Shown in pieces: positions 27,894-37,162 of a stretch of 64,000 nt of DNA. This stretch comes from Providencia rettgeri (GTDB lineage: Bacteria > Pseudomonadota > Gammaproteobacteria > Enterobacterales > Enterobacteriaceae). Position numbers and translations under genes: made by a program. The notes below the pieces were generated by a model. It was not told where the DNA came from. It searched no databases and saw nothing but the letters and a program-made list of their open reading frames with translations. Position 1 is the first letter of the stretch, and each line of letters begins with the position of its first letter. Location: assembly GCA_900455085.1 (NCBI GenBank), contig UGTZ01000001.1, positions 4,184,501 through 4,248,500 of the forward strand, given 5' to 3'.

Positions 27894-29859
27894 TTGTTAG
27901 TGTAGCTACCACGGATTGTAAATTAATTAATTGTAATAATGTTGGTGGGGGATTTTTTACCCACTGAGGGCATACCCGCTCAACATCAGCCAGCAACTGA
28001 ACAGCCTGTGCTAAACTCCAACTTTCTTCTGTTTTAACCTGTGAAACTGCTTTAGCGAGCCATTGTGCAATCTCTTCGTCAGTGACACTTTCTTTTCTCG
28101 ATAAAAAATCGAGTAATTCAGAAAAAAGCTGTGATAAATTTTGTGTTCTTAATGGTAACGATACCGTATGAATTGTTACTTTTCCATGTAATATCGTGGC
28201 TTCGATACCAAATATTGTCAATTGTTCCTTGTACCGCTGTAAAACCTCTATTTCATCATTTTTAAGTGACACTTTTAGAGGTATTAACAATGGCTGAGGC
28301 TTTAAGGCTCCGCCACCCGGTGACAATTGTGACAATTTCAATAAATAATTAGCTTCCGTTAAGGATAACAGGATTAGCCCCAACGAAGACTCAATTAATG
28401 CAAAGTTTTTTGCGTAAATTGTCAATACCTTGCCAAAAAGGTAGTTATCCGCATTTTTTGCTACAGGTTGTGACGATATTGGTGGCGAGTTTATCGGTTT
28501 ACGCTCAGGAAAAAGCGGTTTTTTATCTTCAGAGGCAACGGGAATTGACATTAAGCTCTGATACAGCTCACCCGCTTTTTTGTCATACGTTGAACCAAAC
28601 GTTTTTGCTGGCGCATTTTCTGAAAAACCTGACGTTGTCTTCGGTGAAGAAAAAGCGTGATTTGCGGCACTATCCTTTAAGTGGCTGGGCTGGTCATAAG
28701 GTATTTTAGACTCTCGAACGGTATTTTCAATGAGCGTATGATTTTCTGTCTTATGTTGCTGCTTGGGAGTCACGTTTGGTGAAGAAAAATAGTTTTCCCC
28801 CGCAGAAGGTCGATTTTCTAACTCTATATTTGCTGGTTCAATACCCGGAAGCTCATCAATAGATGCAGCTTCTAATAATACCGTTCGTACCGCTTGATAA
28901 ATAAAATCATGTACCAAGCGAGCTTGGTGAAAACGAACCTCATGTTTTGCTGGGTGTACGTTAACATCAACTTGTTTTGGATCAATCGTCAAATACAAGA
29001 CATAAGCAGGCTGTTGGTTTTCGTCTAAATGCCCTTCATAGGCTTGGCGAATAGCATGGTTAATCAGGCGGTCACGCATCATACGGCCATTAACATAGCA
29101 ATATTGCGTTTCGCTACCTGATGTCATTGATGGAGAAACAACCCACCCTTTGATAGCAAGGTCGCTATGTTCCCAAGATAACGCCAAAGCGCTTTGCAGA
29201 AAACCCGTACCGCAAATCGTCCCGAGACGCCGCTCTTGCTGCGCTTCATCATGAGCGGCTCGATATTGCTTTACTAATTTCCCGTTGTGAGTCAGGTTAA
29301 TAGCCACATCAGGACGAGAAAGTGCAATTCGGCGAACAATTTCATCAATATGGCCGAACTCGGTTTTTTCTGTGCGCATAAATTTACGGCGAGCTGGCGT
29401 ATTATAGAATAAATCTAATACTTCAACCGTTGTGCCATTGGGATGCGCTGCGGGTTTAACCATCACTTCCATATCCCGGCCTTCGGCATATGATTGCCAT
29501 GCTTCTGTTTGGTCTGCGGGCTTGGATGTCAATGTTAAACGTGAAACGGAACTGATACTCGCTAGCGCTTCACCGCGAAACCCCATACTCATAATAGCTT
29601 CAAGGTCATCCAAAGTGGCAATTTTACTGGTCGCATGGCGAGCTAATGCGAGAATCAGTTCATCTTTACCGATACCACAGCCATTATCACGAATACGGAT
29701 CAGTTTTTCTCCACCACGCTCAATGTCGATATCAATACGCGTTGCCCCGGCATCAAGACTGTTCTCAACGAGCTCTTTAACCACTGACGCAGGCCTTTCG
29801 ACCACTTCTCCTGCCGCAATTTGGTTGGCTAGCTGTGGGGAGAGAATATGTATTGCCAT
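27886..29859 (-). CDS. mutL: DNA mismatch repair protein MutL
   Basis: MutL couples mismatch recognition by MutS to MutH nicking and UvrD unwinding. The GHKL ATPase N-terminus carries LVENSLDAGATRIDI, RDNGCGI, GFRGEALASISSVSRL and GTTVEVLDLFYNTPAR. A variable, Ser/Pro-rich linker (about 350-470) leads to the C-terminal dimerisation domain. The 657 residues compare with 615 in E. coli; the extra length is in the linker. The amiB-mutL-miaA-hfq order is conserved. Confidence 0.96.
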   Translation of the reverse strand: MAIHILSPQLANQIAAGEVVERPASVVKELVENSLDAGATRIDIDIERGGEKLIRIRDNGCGIGKDELILALARHATSKIATLDDLEAIMSMGFRGEALASISSVSRLTLTSKPADQTEAWQSYAEGRDMEVMVKPAAHPNGTTVEVLDLFYNTPARRKFMRTEKTEFGHIDEIVRRIALSRPDVAINLTHNGKLVKQYRAAHDEAQQERRLGTICGTGFLQSALALSWEHSDLAIKGWVVSPSMTSGSETQYCYVNGRMMRDRLINHAIRQAYEGHLDENQQPAYVLYLTIDPKQVDVNVHPAKHEVRFHQARLVHDFIYQAVRTVLLEAASIDELPGIEPANIELENRPSAGENYFSSPNVTPKQQHKTENHTLIENTVRESKIPYDQPSHLKDSAANHAFSSPKTTSGFSENAPAKTFGSTYDKKAGELYQSLMSIPVASEDKKPLFPERKPINSPPISSQPVAKNADNYLFGKVLTIYAKNFALIESSLGLILLSLTEANYLLKLSQLSPGGGALKPQPLLIPLKVSLKNDEIEVLQRYKEQLTIFGIEATILHGKVTIHTVSLPLRTQNLSQLFSELLDFLSRKESVTDEEIAQWLAKAVSQVKTEESWSLAQAVQLLADVERVCPQWVKNPPPTLLQLINLQSVVATLTNE

Positions 29860-29870
29860 GTCTTCCCCCC

Positions 29871-31159
29871 TTATTGTGGTGCCGCTTGTATTGGATTCGC
29901 CAAGAAATATTGACGTAATCCTAAATGGATAGCTTCTGCGACTTTGTCTTGGAATTCATTAGATTTTAGCAACTGTTCTTCTGCCGTATTACTAATAAAA
30001 CCAGTTTCGACTAAAATCGATGGGATATCTGGGGGAGCGCAATACACCTAAACTTGCATGCTCAGGTGTTCTTTTATGAATATTACCCACTTTTCGCAGC
30101 TGTTCGATCACTTTAACCGCAACATCGTACCCCACACGCTGAGAATGGCCGAATTGTAGATCTAAAACAGCTTGGCTTAAATAAGGGTCCGCACCACTAA
30201 GCGCATCACCCGCCCCCACCTAATAATTCAGATTGTTTTTCACGTTGTTCGAGCCAGCTACCCAGCTCACTGTTTGCACGTCGATTAGACAATACCCACA
30301 CTGATGCGCCTCGTGCACTGCTATTCGGGGCCGAGTCTGCGTGAATTGACACCAACATATTAGCCCCTTTCTTACGTGCCACATCAGAACGGCCACTAAC
30401 GGAAATAAAATAGTCTCCATCACGTGTCATCGCAGGTTTAAACATTGGGTCGGCTTCAAGACGTTGGTATAACTTACGTGCAACACTAAGAGTCACATCC
30501 TTTTCTTTATAACCATTCTTACCAATCGCACCAGGGTCTTTTCCACCATGCCCTGCATCAATCGCAATAACTACCTGCTTGCTGCCCTTCGGCATATTTT
30601 TATATTTAGTCGGTGTTGGCGTGGCAACAGGCGCAGGATTATTTATCTTCAATGGTTTATCTTGAGCGCTATTTGCCGCTGCTTTAATCGTATTATTGGT
30701 TTGATTAAAGGAGGTAGAACCGGATGAATTTCCCGTCGATATCGTTAATACCAACTGATATTCACCTGAAACTTGTTTAAGTACTGCTTTCGTTTTGGCT
30801 GCGCGAGATAGCTCTAAAACTAAGCGTTTGTGTTGATTATCAGAAGGTTGGCTTGCCCGTACTAGTTTTACAAGATCCCCTGCGGGAACTTTAAGCGGTA
30901 GGCCAATAATCTCGCCTCGCTGTTTGATATCAACAACAAGGCGCTCAGGTGAATGCAATGGGAAATAGGAGTAATCAGGCTTACCATCAACAAAGCTTAG
31001 TACCACTTCTGCTTGTGATGGACTATTGTTAACTTGAATATTCGATAATGTTGCCGCTTGTGTTTTTGCAGCAAACAGCCACATAACGGATACCATAAAC
31101 AAGACGAAAACAGTAAAAAAACCCTTTTTTGTTATTCTGTGCATTGATGCATTCAACAT
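29871..31159 (-). CDS. amiB: N-acetylmuramoyl-L-alanine amidase AmiB (two frame breaks)
   Basis: AmiB is a periplasmic zinc amidase that splits septal peptidoglycan, activated by EnvC. It has a signal peptide ending TQA, an AMIN domain, a linker and the Amidase_3 domain (AIDAGHGGKDPGAIG, SIHADSAP and, in the corrected frame, VETGFISN). The frame breaks at a G5 run on the minus strand (plus 30213-30217), where ELLGGAGDAL should read on, and again at a C5 run (plus 30031-30035), after VLRSP. Removing one base at each restores a continuous protein to the stop at 29871. Both look like homopolymer errors. The start at 31159 follows tsaE closely. Confidence 0.88.
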
Positions 31160-31173
31160 GAGCAATAGCTTCC

Positions 31174-31638
31174 TTAGAGTAGGGGTAATGCTTCTAACAA
31201 CGACTCCCCATTGGCAGAAAAAGCAACAAAGTGAGCCTGACGCCCTTCGCCTTGATAGGTCAGATGGAGCTCAAGATCCGCTTCAGGTAAAAAACCTTTA
31301 CCTTGTTGCGGCCATTCGACCAAACAGATCGAATTTCCAGAAAAATAGTCACGAATTCCCATAAATTCAAGTTCTTCAGGATCTGCTAACCGATAGAGAT
31401 CAAAGTGGAAAACTTGACGATCCGCTAATTCATAGGGTTCAACCAATGTGTAAGTTGGACTTTTTACATGGCCTTGATGACCTAGCGCTTGTAAGAAACC
31501 TCGGCTAAAGGTGGTTTTCCCTGCACCAAGATCACCGTATAAGTGAATCACAGTGCTTTGATGGCAAGCCTTAGCGATAGCATTACCTAACGCAACAGTT
31601 TGCGCTTCATTGGCAAGTTGTATTGTACATTCTTTCAT
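31174..31638 (-). CDS. tsaE: TsaE, tRNA t6A-modification ATPase
   Basis: TsaE is the P-loop ATPase that works with TsaB and TsaD to make N6-threonylcarbamoyladenosine in ANN-decoding tRNAs. The Walker A GDLGAGKTTFSRG is at about residues 35-47, and VKSPTYTLVEPY and HFDLYRL are family motifs. The 154 residues match E. coli (153). In E. coli nnr lies directly upstream; here the next gene is the divergent queG only 287 bp away. Confidence 0.96.
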   Translation of the reverse strand: MKECTIQLANEAQTVALGNAIAKACHQSTVIHLYGDLGAGKTTFSRGFLQALGHQGHVKSPTYTLVEPYELADRQVFHFDLYRLADPEELEFMGIRDYFSGNSICLVEWPQQGKGFLPEADLELHLTYQGEGRQAHFVAFSANGESLLEALPLL

Positions 31639-31925
31639 ATTGTTCTTTTATTATGTCATTAATAGGCGGTGTCACCTGTTTATCCTTTAAATGCATAGTT
31701 TATATTGCTGATCAAAATGCATAAAGAGATATCAACAAACATCAATATTACCGCTTATATTAACCTAAGATGGGGCTTTTTTCTTAATTAACATTGCTTG
31801 AATGATGAGTTCAGAAATATCCTATAATTGTTCTCAATATTGACGGTATTTTTCATGCATTTTGATGAACAACGCAGGTCATGATAGAGTGCCTGCCGTT
31901 TTAATCTTTATCAAGATAGGATCTG

Positions 31926-33107
31926 ATGGCAAGATACCTCGATCTCGATCTTCTCGCTCAGAATATTAAACAATGGGGCATTGAAGCAGGTTTCCAACAA
32001 GTAGGGATCTGCGATACTGACCTTTCTGCGGAAGAGCCCAAATTACAAGCATGGCTAGACAAACAATTTCATGGCGAGATGAAATGGATGAGCCGCCATG
32101 GAATGATGCGAGCCAGACCACACGAACTGCACCCAGGCACGTTACGTGTCATTAGTGTGCGTATGAATTACTTGCCCGCCAAAGCCGCATTTGCTAGTAC
32201 ATTAAATAACCCCGAATTAGGTTATATCAGCCGTTATGCCTTAGGACGAGACTACCACAAGCTATTAAAAAACGCCTAAAACAACTTTCAGATCGTATTT
32301 TAGACTATTGTCGTGAATTTAACGGAATGATACTGCCCGATGGTGCCAGTAGCGATGATCTTAATTTTCGACCTTTTGTCGATTCCGCTCCAATCCTAGA
32401 ACGCCCCTCTCGCTGTCAAAGCGGGTTTAGGATGGACAGGAAAACATTCATTAGTCTTAAATCGTGAAGCAGGATCTTGGTTTTTTCTCGGTGAGTTATT
32501 GATTAATTTACCCGTTCCTGTTGATAAACCTGTCGAAGAAGATTGTGGTCGCTGTGTTGCTTGTATGACAACCTGCCCAACAGGTGCGATTGTTGAACCT
32601 TACACCGTCGATGCAAGACGCTGTATTTCTTATCTCACAATCGAGCTAGATAGTGCTATCCCAGAAGAATTTCGTCCACTCATGGGAAATCGGATCTATG
32701 GTTGCGATGACTGCCAGCTCATTTGCCCGTGGAACCGTTTTTCCCAGCTTACTGATGAAGATGATTTTAGTCCAAGAAAGGACTTACATACACCAGAGCT
32801 ACTTGACTTGTTCTCATGGGATGAAAAAACCTTTTTAAAGGTGACCGAAGGCTCTGCAATCCGCCGTATTGGTTATATTAAGTGGCTGCGAAATATCAGT
32901 GTGGCGCTAGGCAATGCACCTTATCAAGACCGTATTGTACTTGCTTTACAAAATAGATTGGGGATCAACGAAATGCTAGATGAGCACTTCCAATGGTCTA
33001 TACAACAACAGCTTAACCGACGCGATGCGAACCAAGTCACAATTCAAACTTCACAGCAAAAACGCCTTGTACGCGCTATTAACAAAGGTTTACCGAGAGA
33101 CGCCTAG
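31926..33107 (+). CDS. queG: Epoxyqueuosine reductase QueG (two frame breaks)
   Basis: QueG is a cobalamin- and iron-sulfur-dependent enzyme that reduces epoxyqueuosine to queuosine in tRNA. Two ferredoxin motifs are intact (CGRCVACMTTCPTGAI and CDDCQLICPWN). The frame breaks at an A6 run (32267-32272), where an A7 would give KLLKKRLKQL, and at a C4 run (32404-32407), where C3 would give RPLAVKAGLGWTGKHS. With these two corrections it is one protein of about 390 residues, very close to E. coli QueG, so sequence errors are the simplest reading. Confidence 0.88.
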
Positions 33108-33793
33108 AAAAAAGCCTGCTATATATCCGGAATGAAGAATTGTCAAATTGATGTGAATAAAATAAAAAATGCTTACCTGACAATAGGTAAAGAATTTGCA
33201 AGCTGTGCTAGCCTCATTTTGACAAAATAATTCACAGACCAATAAAATCAATAAGTTATAACAATACAATTTAAGCGCTAGAATTAAATAGCACAGCAGG
33301 AATTTGTTAATTAGCCTGTGGATAACTCTGTGTAATAAGTTATTTCAAATCGCAATAAAAACTCAGATTGATTGAGTTAGCTGTGGATAACTTTCTAATG
33401 TCGCGTTGAAAAGAAAAATACTGATTTTACGTTAACTAGCAATACAAAAGTGACCAAAAAGCAAGGTTAAAATGAGAAAACACTCGAAGTAAATAAAAAA
33501 GCATATTTTTGTTTATTATTTAAACTTCATGTTTTCATCTTAGAGATGGAAGTAAAACACCCTATTGCTAAGGGGTGGCTATTCTATGGCGCCCTGAAAA
33601 TGAATGCAAGCACAAATCTGGATATGATCCAAAAAAGATCGCGAAACCCTTTTAGATCCCAGTGTTCAAGGGATAAAAACAGTGAACAAGCGCAGTTCAT
33701 ATGCACTAAGTGATTTTACTTAAATAAAATTAAGTTAAATGGATATTATGTGAGATTTAATTAAGAAGAAAAGTTAAGAGATAAAGAAAATAT
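33108..33793. other. Non-coding region between queG and the tRNA-Gly array
   Basis: About 690 bp with no supportable coding frame. It holds three perfect DnaA boxes, one near match and a consensus IHF site (described separately), and, further right, three GATC sites within 33 bp (33626, 33637, 33655) and a small hairpin CACCCTATTGCTAAGGGGTG near 33560. The tRNA genes transcribe into it from the right. Confidence 0.6.
33152..33390. promoter_or_regulatory. datA: datA-like DnaA-binding locus (DnaA boxes plus IHF site)
   Basis: Perfect TTATNCACA boxes, all on the minus strand, are at 33152-33160, 33317-33325 and 33382-33390; a one-mismatch plus-strand copy is at 33228-33236. A full IHF consensus (WATCAANNNNTTR) is at 33246-33258, inside the cluster. 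In E. coli the datA locus, which promotes DnaA-ATP hydrolysis with IHF, maps next to glyVXY at 94.7 min; this region has the same neighbours. Function is inferred from motif content and synteny. Confidence 0.68.
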
Positions 33794-33869
<76 letters not shown>

Positions 33870-33911
33870 ATTTGGTGGGTACTGCTATCTCACTAAAACA
33901 CTAAGAAAGTT

Positions 33912-33987
<76 letters not shown>

Positions 33988-34027
33988 ATCACGAAAATAG
34001 TGTTCTAGCTAAAACATCAAGAAAATT

Positions 34028-34103
<76 letters not shown>

Positions 34104-34167
34104 ATCACATTTCTGGATGTTTCACGTGCCGACTCAATAACAAAAACTTCATCGGTACGGGGAGCGC

Positions 34168-34195
34168 ATTATACGAAAAATTCAGATACTAGCAA
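34168..34195 (-). promoter_or_regulatory. Promoter of the tRNA-Gly operon
   Basis: TTGCTA-N16-TATAAT on the minus strand, followed by a GC-rich discriminator (GCGCTCCCC) and preceded by an A/T-tract UP-like element. This is the classic form of a growth-rate- and ppGpp-controlled stable-RNA promoter. Confidence 0.85.
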
Positions 34196-34288
34196 GCCCT
34201 TGCGCTCAAAATTTTTATTTTTTTATTCGTTTGCTGACAATTCAATCACAATGGTGATTTTATCAACACCCGTTGTAATAAACTGATT

Positions 34289-34357
34289 TCAATAAGTTAA
34301 CATTGTTAACTTATTGAGAAAAAACCGCGAATGAAAGTCGCCAATGGCGACTTTCAT
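34289..34357 (-). terminator. Two hairpins downstream of orn
   Basis: ATGAAAGTCGCC / GGCGACTTTCAT (34331-34357, 12-bp stem) followed on the minus strand by CGCGGTTTTTT, then a second 13-bp stem TCAATAAGTTAAC / GTTAACTTATTGA (34289-34317). The first is a plausible orn terminator; the second is unexplained. Confidence 0.6.
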
Positions 34358-34367
34358 AACGAATCAT

Positions 34368-34913
34368 TTATTCTTTAATAAATGTTTCCCGATAATAAGC
34401 CAGTTCAGCGACCGATTCACGAATATCATCAAGAGCTTGGTGGGTATTTTTCTTCGAAAACCCTGCTAAAATTTCAGGTTTCCAACGACGAGCAAGTTCT
34501 TTAAGTGTACTAACATCAAGATAACGATAATGAAAATAGCGTTCTAATTCAGGCATGTAGTTAAATAGAAAACGCCTGTCTTGCCCAACACTATTCCCAC
34601 AAATCGGAGATGCCCCTTGGGGAACCCATTTTTCTAAAAACTCAATGGTGGCTAGCTCAGCTTCACGCTCACTCACGGTACTTTTGCGCACACGTTCAAC
34701 TAAACCACTATTGGTGTGAGTGTTTACATTCCACTCATCCATTAAAGCAAGTTGTTCATTCGTTTGATGAACTGCAATTACAGGGCCTTCTGCTAAAATA
34801 TTAAGATGGCTATCTGTTACAATAGTCGCTATTTCAATAATACGATCACGAACAGGATCGAGCCCCGTCATTTCTAAATCGATCCAAATTAAATTATTCT
34901 CATTCTTTTGCAT
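34368..34913 (-). CDS. orn: Oligoribonuclease
   Basis: Orn is a DEDDh 3'-5' exonuclease that clears 2-5-nt RNAs and pGpG and is essential in many gammaproteobacteria. Catalytic motifs are IWIDLEMTG, CGNSVGQDRRF and HQALDDIRES. The start at 34913 gives 181 residues as in E. coli, with AGGG about eight bases upstream; the frame is open six codons further. It is divergent from rsgA. Confidence 0.96.
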   Translation of the reverse strand: MQKNENNLIWIDLEMTGLDPVRDRIIEIATIVTDSHLNILAEGPVIAVHQTNEQLALMDEWNVNTHTNSGLVERVRKSTVSEREAELATIEFLEKWVPQGASPICGNSVGQDRRFLFNYMPELERYFHYRYLDVSTLKELARRWKPEILAGFSKKNTHQALDDIRESVAELAYYRETFIKE

Positions 34914-35023
34914 GATATACCCTAACTGCATTCTATGAAGTTAAGGTATGATAGCACTCTTCATGCCTTCAGTGACAGGCGTGAGTAACCCCTAAAATAC
35001 AGCCCATAGTAAAGAGAGGACAG

Positions 35024-36076
35024 GTGGCTAAACAGAAACTTTCGAAAGGCCAACAGCGCCGAGTTCAAGAAAATCATCAAAAAAGACTTAAAAAGCAAAA
35101 AACAGTTGAAATTGATGATAGCCAATTAGGTGAAGCACAAGAAGGCTTAGTCATTAGCCGTTTTGGGCAACATGCTGATATTCAAGCAAGTGACGGAACT
35201 ATCCAGCGCTGTAACTTGCGTAGAACTATTTCATCCCTCGTAACAGGGGATAACGTGGTGTGGCGGCCAGCCTTGAACACACAAAGTGATATCAAAGTAA
35301 ATGGCATCGTCGAAGCTGTTCATGAACGCCGTTCTGTCCTAACTCGTCCCGATTATTATGATGGCTTAAAACCGATTGCTGCTAATATTGACCAAATTGT
35401 CGTAGTTTCCGCTATTTTACCTGAGCTTTCGCTGAATATTATTGACCGCTATTTAGTTGCCTGCGAAACCACAGGGATTAAGCCTGTTATCGTTCTCAAT
35501 AAAGTCGACCTACTCGACGACGAAAACCGTGAGTGGGTAAGCGATTTAATGACGATTTATAGCGATATTGGCTATCAAGTTCTCGAAGTTTCAAGCCATA
35601 CCAACGAAGGCATGGAAGCACTTACTAACGCGCTAGCAGGTAAAGTTTCAGTATTTGTTGGTCAGTCTGGAGTGGGCAAATCAAGTTTATTAAATGCATT
35701 ACTCCCACATAATGAAGAAACAATTCTAGTCAATGAGGTTTCAGACAACTCAGGGCTAGGACAACATACGACGACGACAGCTCGTTTATACCACTTCCCG
35801 TTGGGCGGCGATGTGATTGACTCCCCTGGTGTGCGTGAATTTGGTTTATGGCATTTAACAACGGAACAAGTGACCAAAGGATTTGTCGAATTTAAAGATT
35901 ACCTTGGTGGCTGTAAATTCCGTGACTGTAAACATTTAGATGATCCAGGTTGTCTGTTACGTGAAGCCGTAGAAGCAAATAAAATTGCTGAATCACGTTT
36001 TGAAAACTACCATCGCATTTTAGAAAGCATGGAACAAATCAAACCTCGTGGCAATTTTACGGCAAAAGATAAATAA
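35024..36076 (+). CDS. rsgA: RsgA, small-subunit biogenesis GTPase
   Basis: RsgA is a circularly permuted GTPase acting late in 30S maturation. Order of motifs is OB-fold N-terminus, G4 NKVD, G1 GQSGVGKSSLLN, G3 DSPGV, then a C-terminal zinc motif CKFRDCKHLDDPGC. A basic N-terminal tail (KGQQRRVQENHQKRLKK) is typical. The start is GTG at 35024 with AGAGAGGA upstream. The 350 residues match E. coli. Confidence 0.97.
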   Translation: MAKQKLSKGQQRRVQENHQKRLKKQKTVEIDDSQLGEAQEGLVISRFGQHADIQASDGTIQRCNLRRTISSLVTGDNVVWRPALNTQSDIKVNGIVEAVHERRSVLTRPDYYDGLKPIAANIDQIVVVSAILPELSLNIIDRYLVACETTGIKPVIVLNKVDLLDDENREWVSDLMTIYSDIGYQVLEVSSHTNEGMEALTNALAGKVSVFVGQSGVGKSSLLNALLPHNEETILVNEVSDNSGLGQHTTTTARLYHFPLGGDVIDSPGVREFGLWHLTTEQVTKGFVEFKDYLGGCKFRDCKHLDDPGCLLREAVEANKIAESRFENYHRILESMEQIKPRGNFTAKDK

Positions 36077-36159
36077 TGTTAGTGAGTGCTTACAATTAAC
36101 TCCCTAACGCTAAGACAGCTCTAAATAATTTAATTACGGTTAACCTGTTACGCGACCGT

Positions 36160-36189
36160 TTGAAATATGACGAGTAAACTGTGTACAAT
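36160..36189 (+). promoter_or_regulatory. Probable promoter of psd-mscM
   Basis: TTGAAA-N18-TACAAT lies about 45 nt upstream of the psd GTG start. Spacing and hexamers fit sigma-70; a sigma-E element was not evident by eye. Confidence 0.55.
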
Positions 36190-36232
36190 AGCCGCCCTTT
36201 TGCTAACATACCTTTAAAAATCAGAGGTTAAC

Positions 36233-37129
36233 GTGCTAGATAAAATTAAAATTCGCTTGCAATATATGCTTCCAAAACAATGTCTTACTGAATTTGCAGG
36301 CTGGTTCGCAAGTCGCAATGCGGGTTTCATGACGCAATGGGCAATTAAACTGTTCGCAAAAGCCTATAAAGTCAACATGAATGAAGCGCAAAAAAGTGAA
36401 CTTACTGCTTATGCCACTTTTAATGATTTCTTCATCCGTCTGCTAAAAGAAGGCGCACGCCCGATTGTCGAAAAAGAGCACCAACTTGCTCAACCTGCTG
36501 ACGGTGCAGTTAGCCAATTAGGCCCGATTAATGATGACCTTATCTTCCAAGCTAAAGGCCATAATTACACAGTGGAAGCGTTACTTGCAGGCCAATACCA
36601 ATTAGCGGAACGTTTTCGTGGTGGTGACTTTATTACCACTTACCTCTCCCCGAGTGACTATCACCGTGTACACATGCCGTGTGACGGTTTGCTCAAAGAG
36701 ATGATTTATGTTCCTGGTGATTTATTCTCTGTTAATCCATTGACGGCACAAAATGTTCCCAATCTATTTGCACGTAATGAACGCTTGATTTGTGTCTTTG
36801 ACACCCCTGTCGGCCTAATGGTACAGATCCTCGTCGGTGCAACTATCGTTGGTAGTATTGAAACCGTATGGAGCGGTTGCGTTAACTCCTCTCGTGAAGG
36901 CGTCATTAAGCGTTGGGTTTACCCTGAGTTAAACTCTGAAGGGGCTGTTTTCTTGAAAAAAGGTGAGGAAATGGGACTATTTAAATTGGGTTCAACAGTG
37001 ATTAATTTATTTGAACCTAACAAAGTGACATTTAATTCATCACTAATCCCCGGTTATGCAACTCGCATGGGCGAATTACTCGCTGAAACTGTTGCAAATA
37101 CAGTGACAGAAAAAGCCGTTGACGCTTAA
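36233..37129 (+). CDS. psd: Phosphatidylserine decarboxylase proenzyme
   Basis: Psd makes phosphatidylethanolamine at the inner membrane. It is a pyruvoyl enzyme made by self-cleavage at the LGST motif, seen here in FKLGSTVINLF near residue 254; the chain splits before that Ser. Conserved YLSPSDYHRVHMPCDG and YVPGDLFSVNP segments are present. The start is GTG with GAGG upstream. The 298 residues are shorter than E. coli (322) at the C-terminus. It is cotranscribed with mscM. Confidence 0.96.
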   Translation: MLDKIKIRLQYMLPKQCLTEFAGWFASRNAGFMTQWAIKLFAKAYKVNMNEAQKSELTAYATFNDFFIRLLKEGARPIVEKEHQLAQPADGAVSQLGPINDDLIFQAKGHNYTVEALLAGQYQLAERFRGGDFITTYLSPSDYHRVHMPCDGLLKEMIYVPGDLFSVNPLTAQNVPNLFARNERLICVFDTPVGLMVQILVGATIVGSIETVWSGCVNSSREGVIKRWVYPELNSEGAVFLKKGEEMGLFKLGSTVINLFEPNKVTFNSSLIPGYATRMGELLAETVANTVTEKAVDA

Positions 37130-37162
37130 TTACATCATTATCCCTTGAAGGAGCTCCTCACT

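Noticed and set aside
33108..33793. Possible replication origin (oriC) because of DnaA boxes and clustered GATC sites
   Set aside because: Too few DnaA boxes, no clear AT-rich 13-mer array, and queG/glyVXY neighbours point to a datA-type site rather than mnmG/mioC-type oriC.
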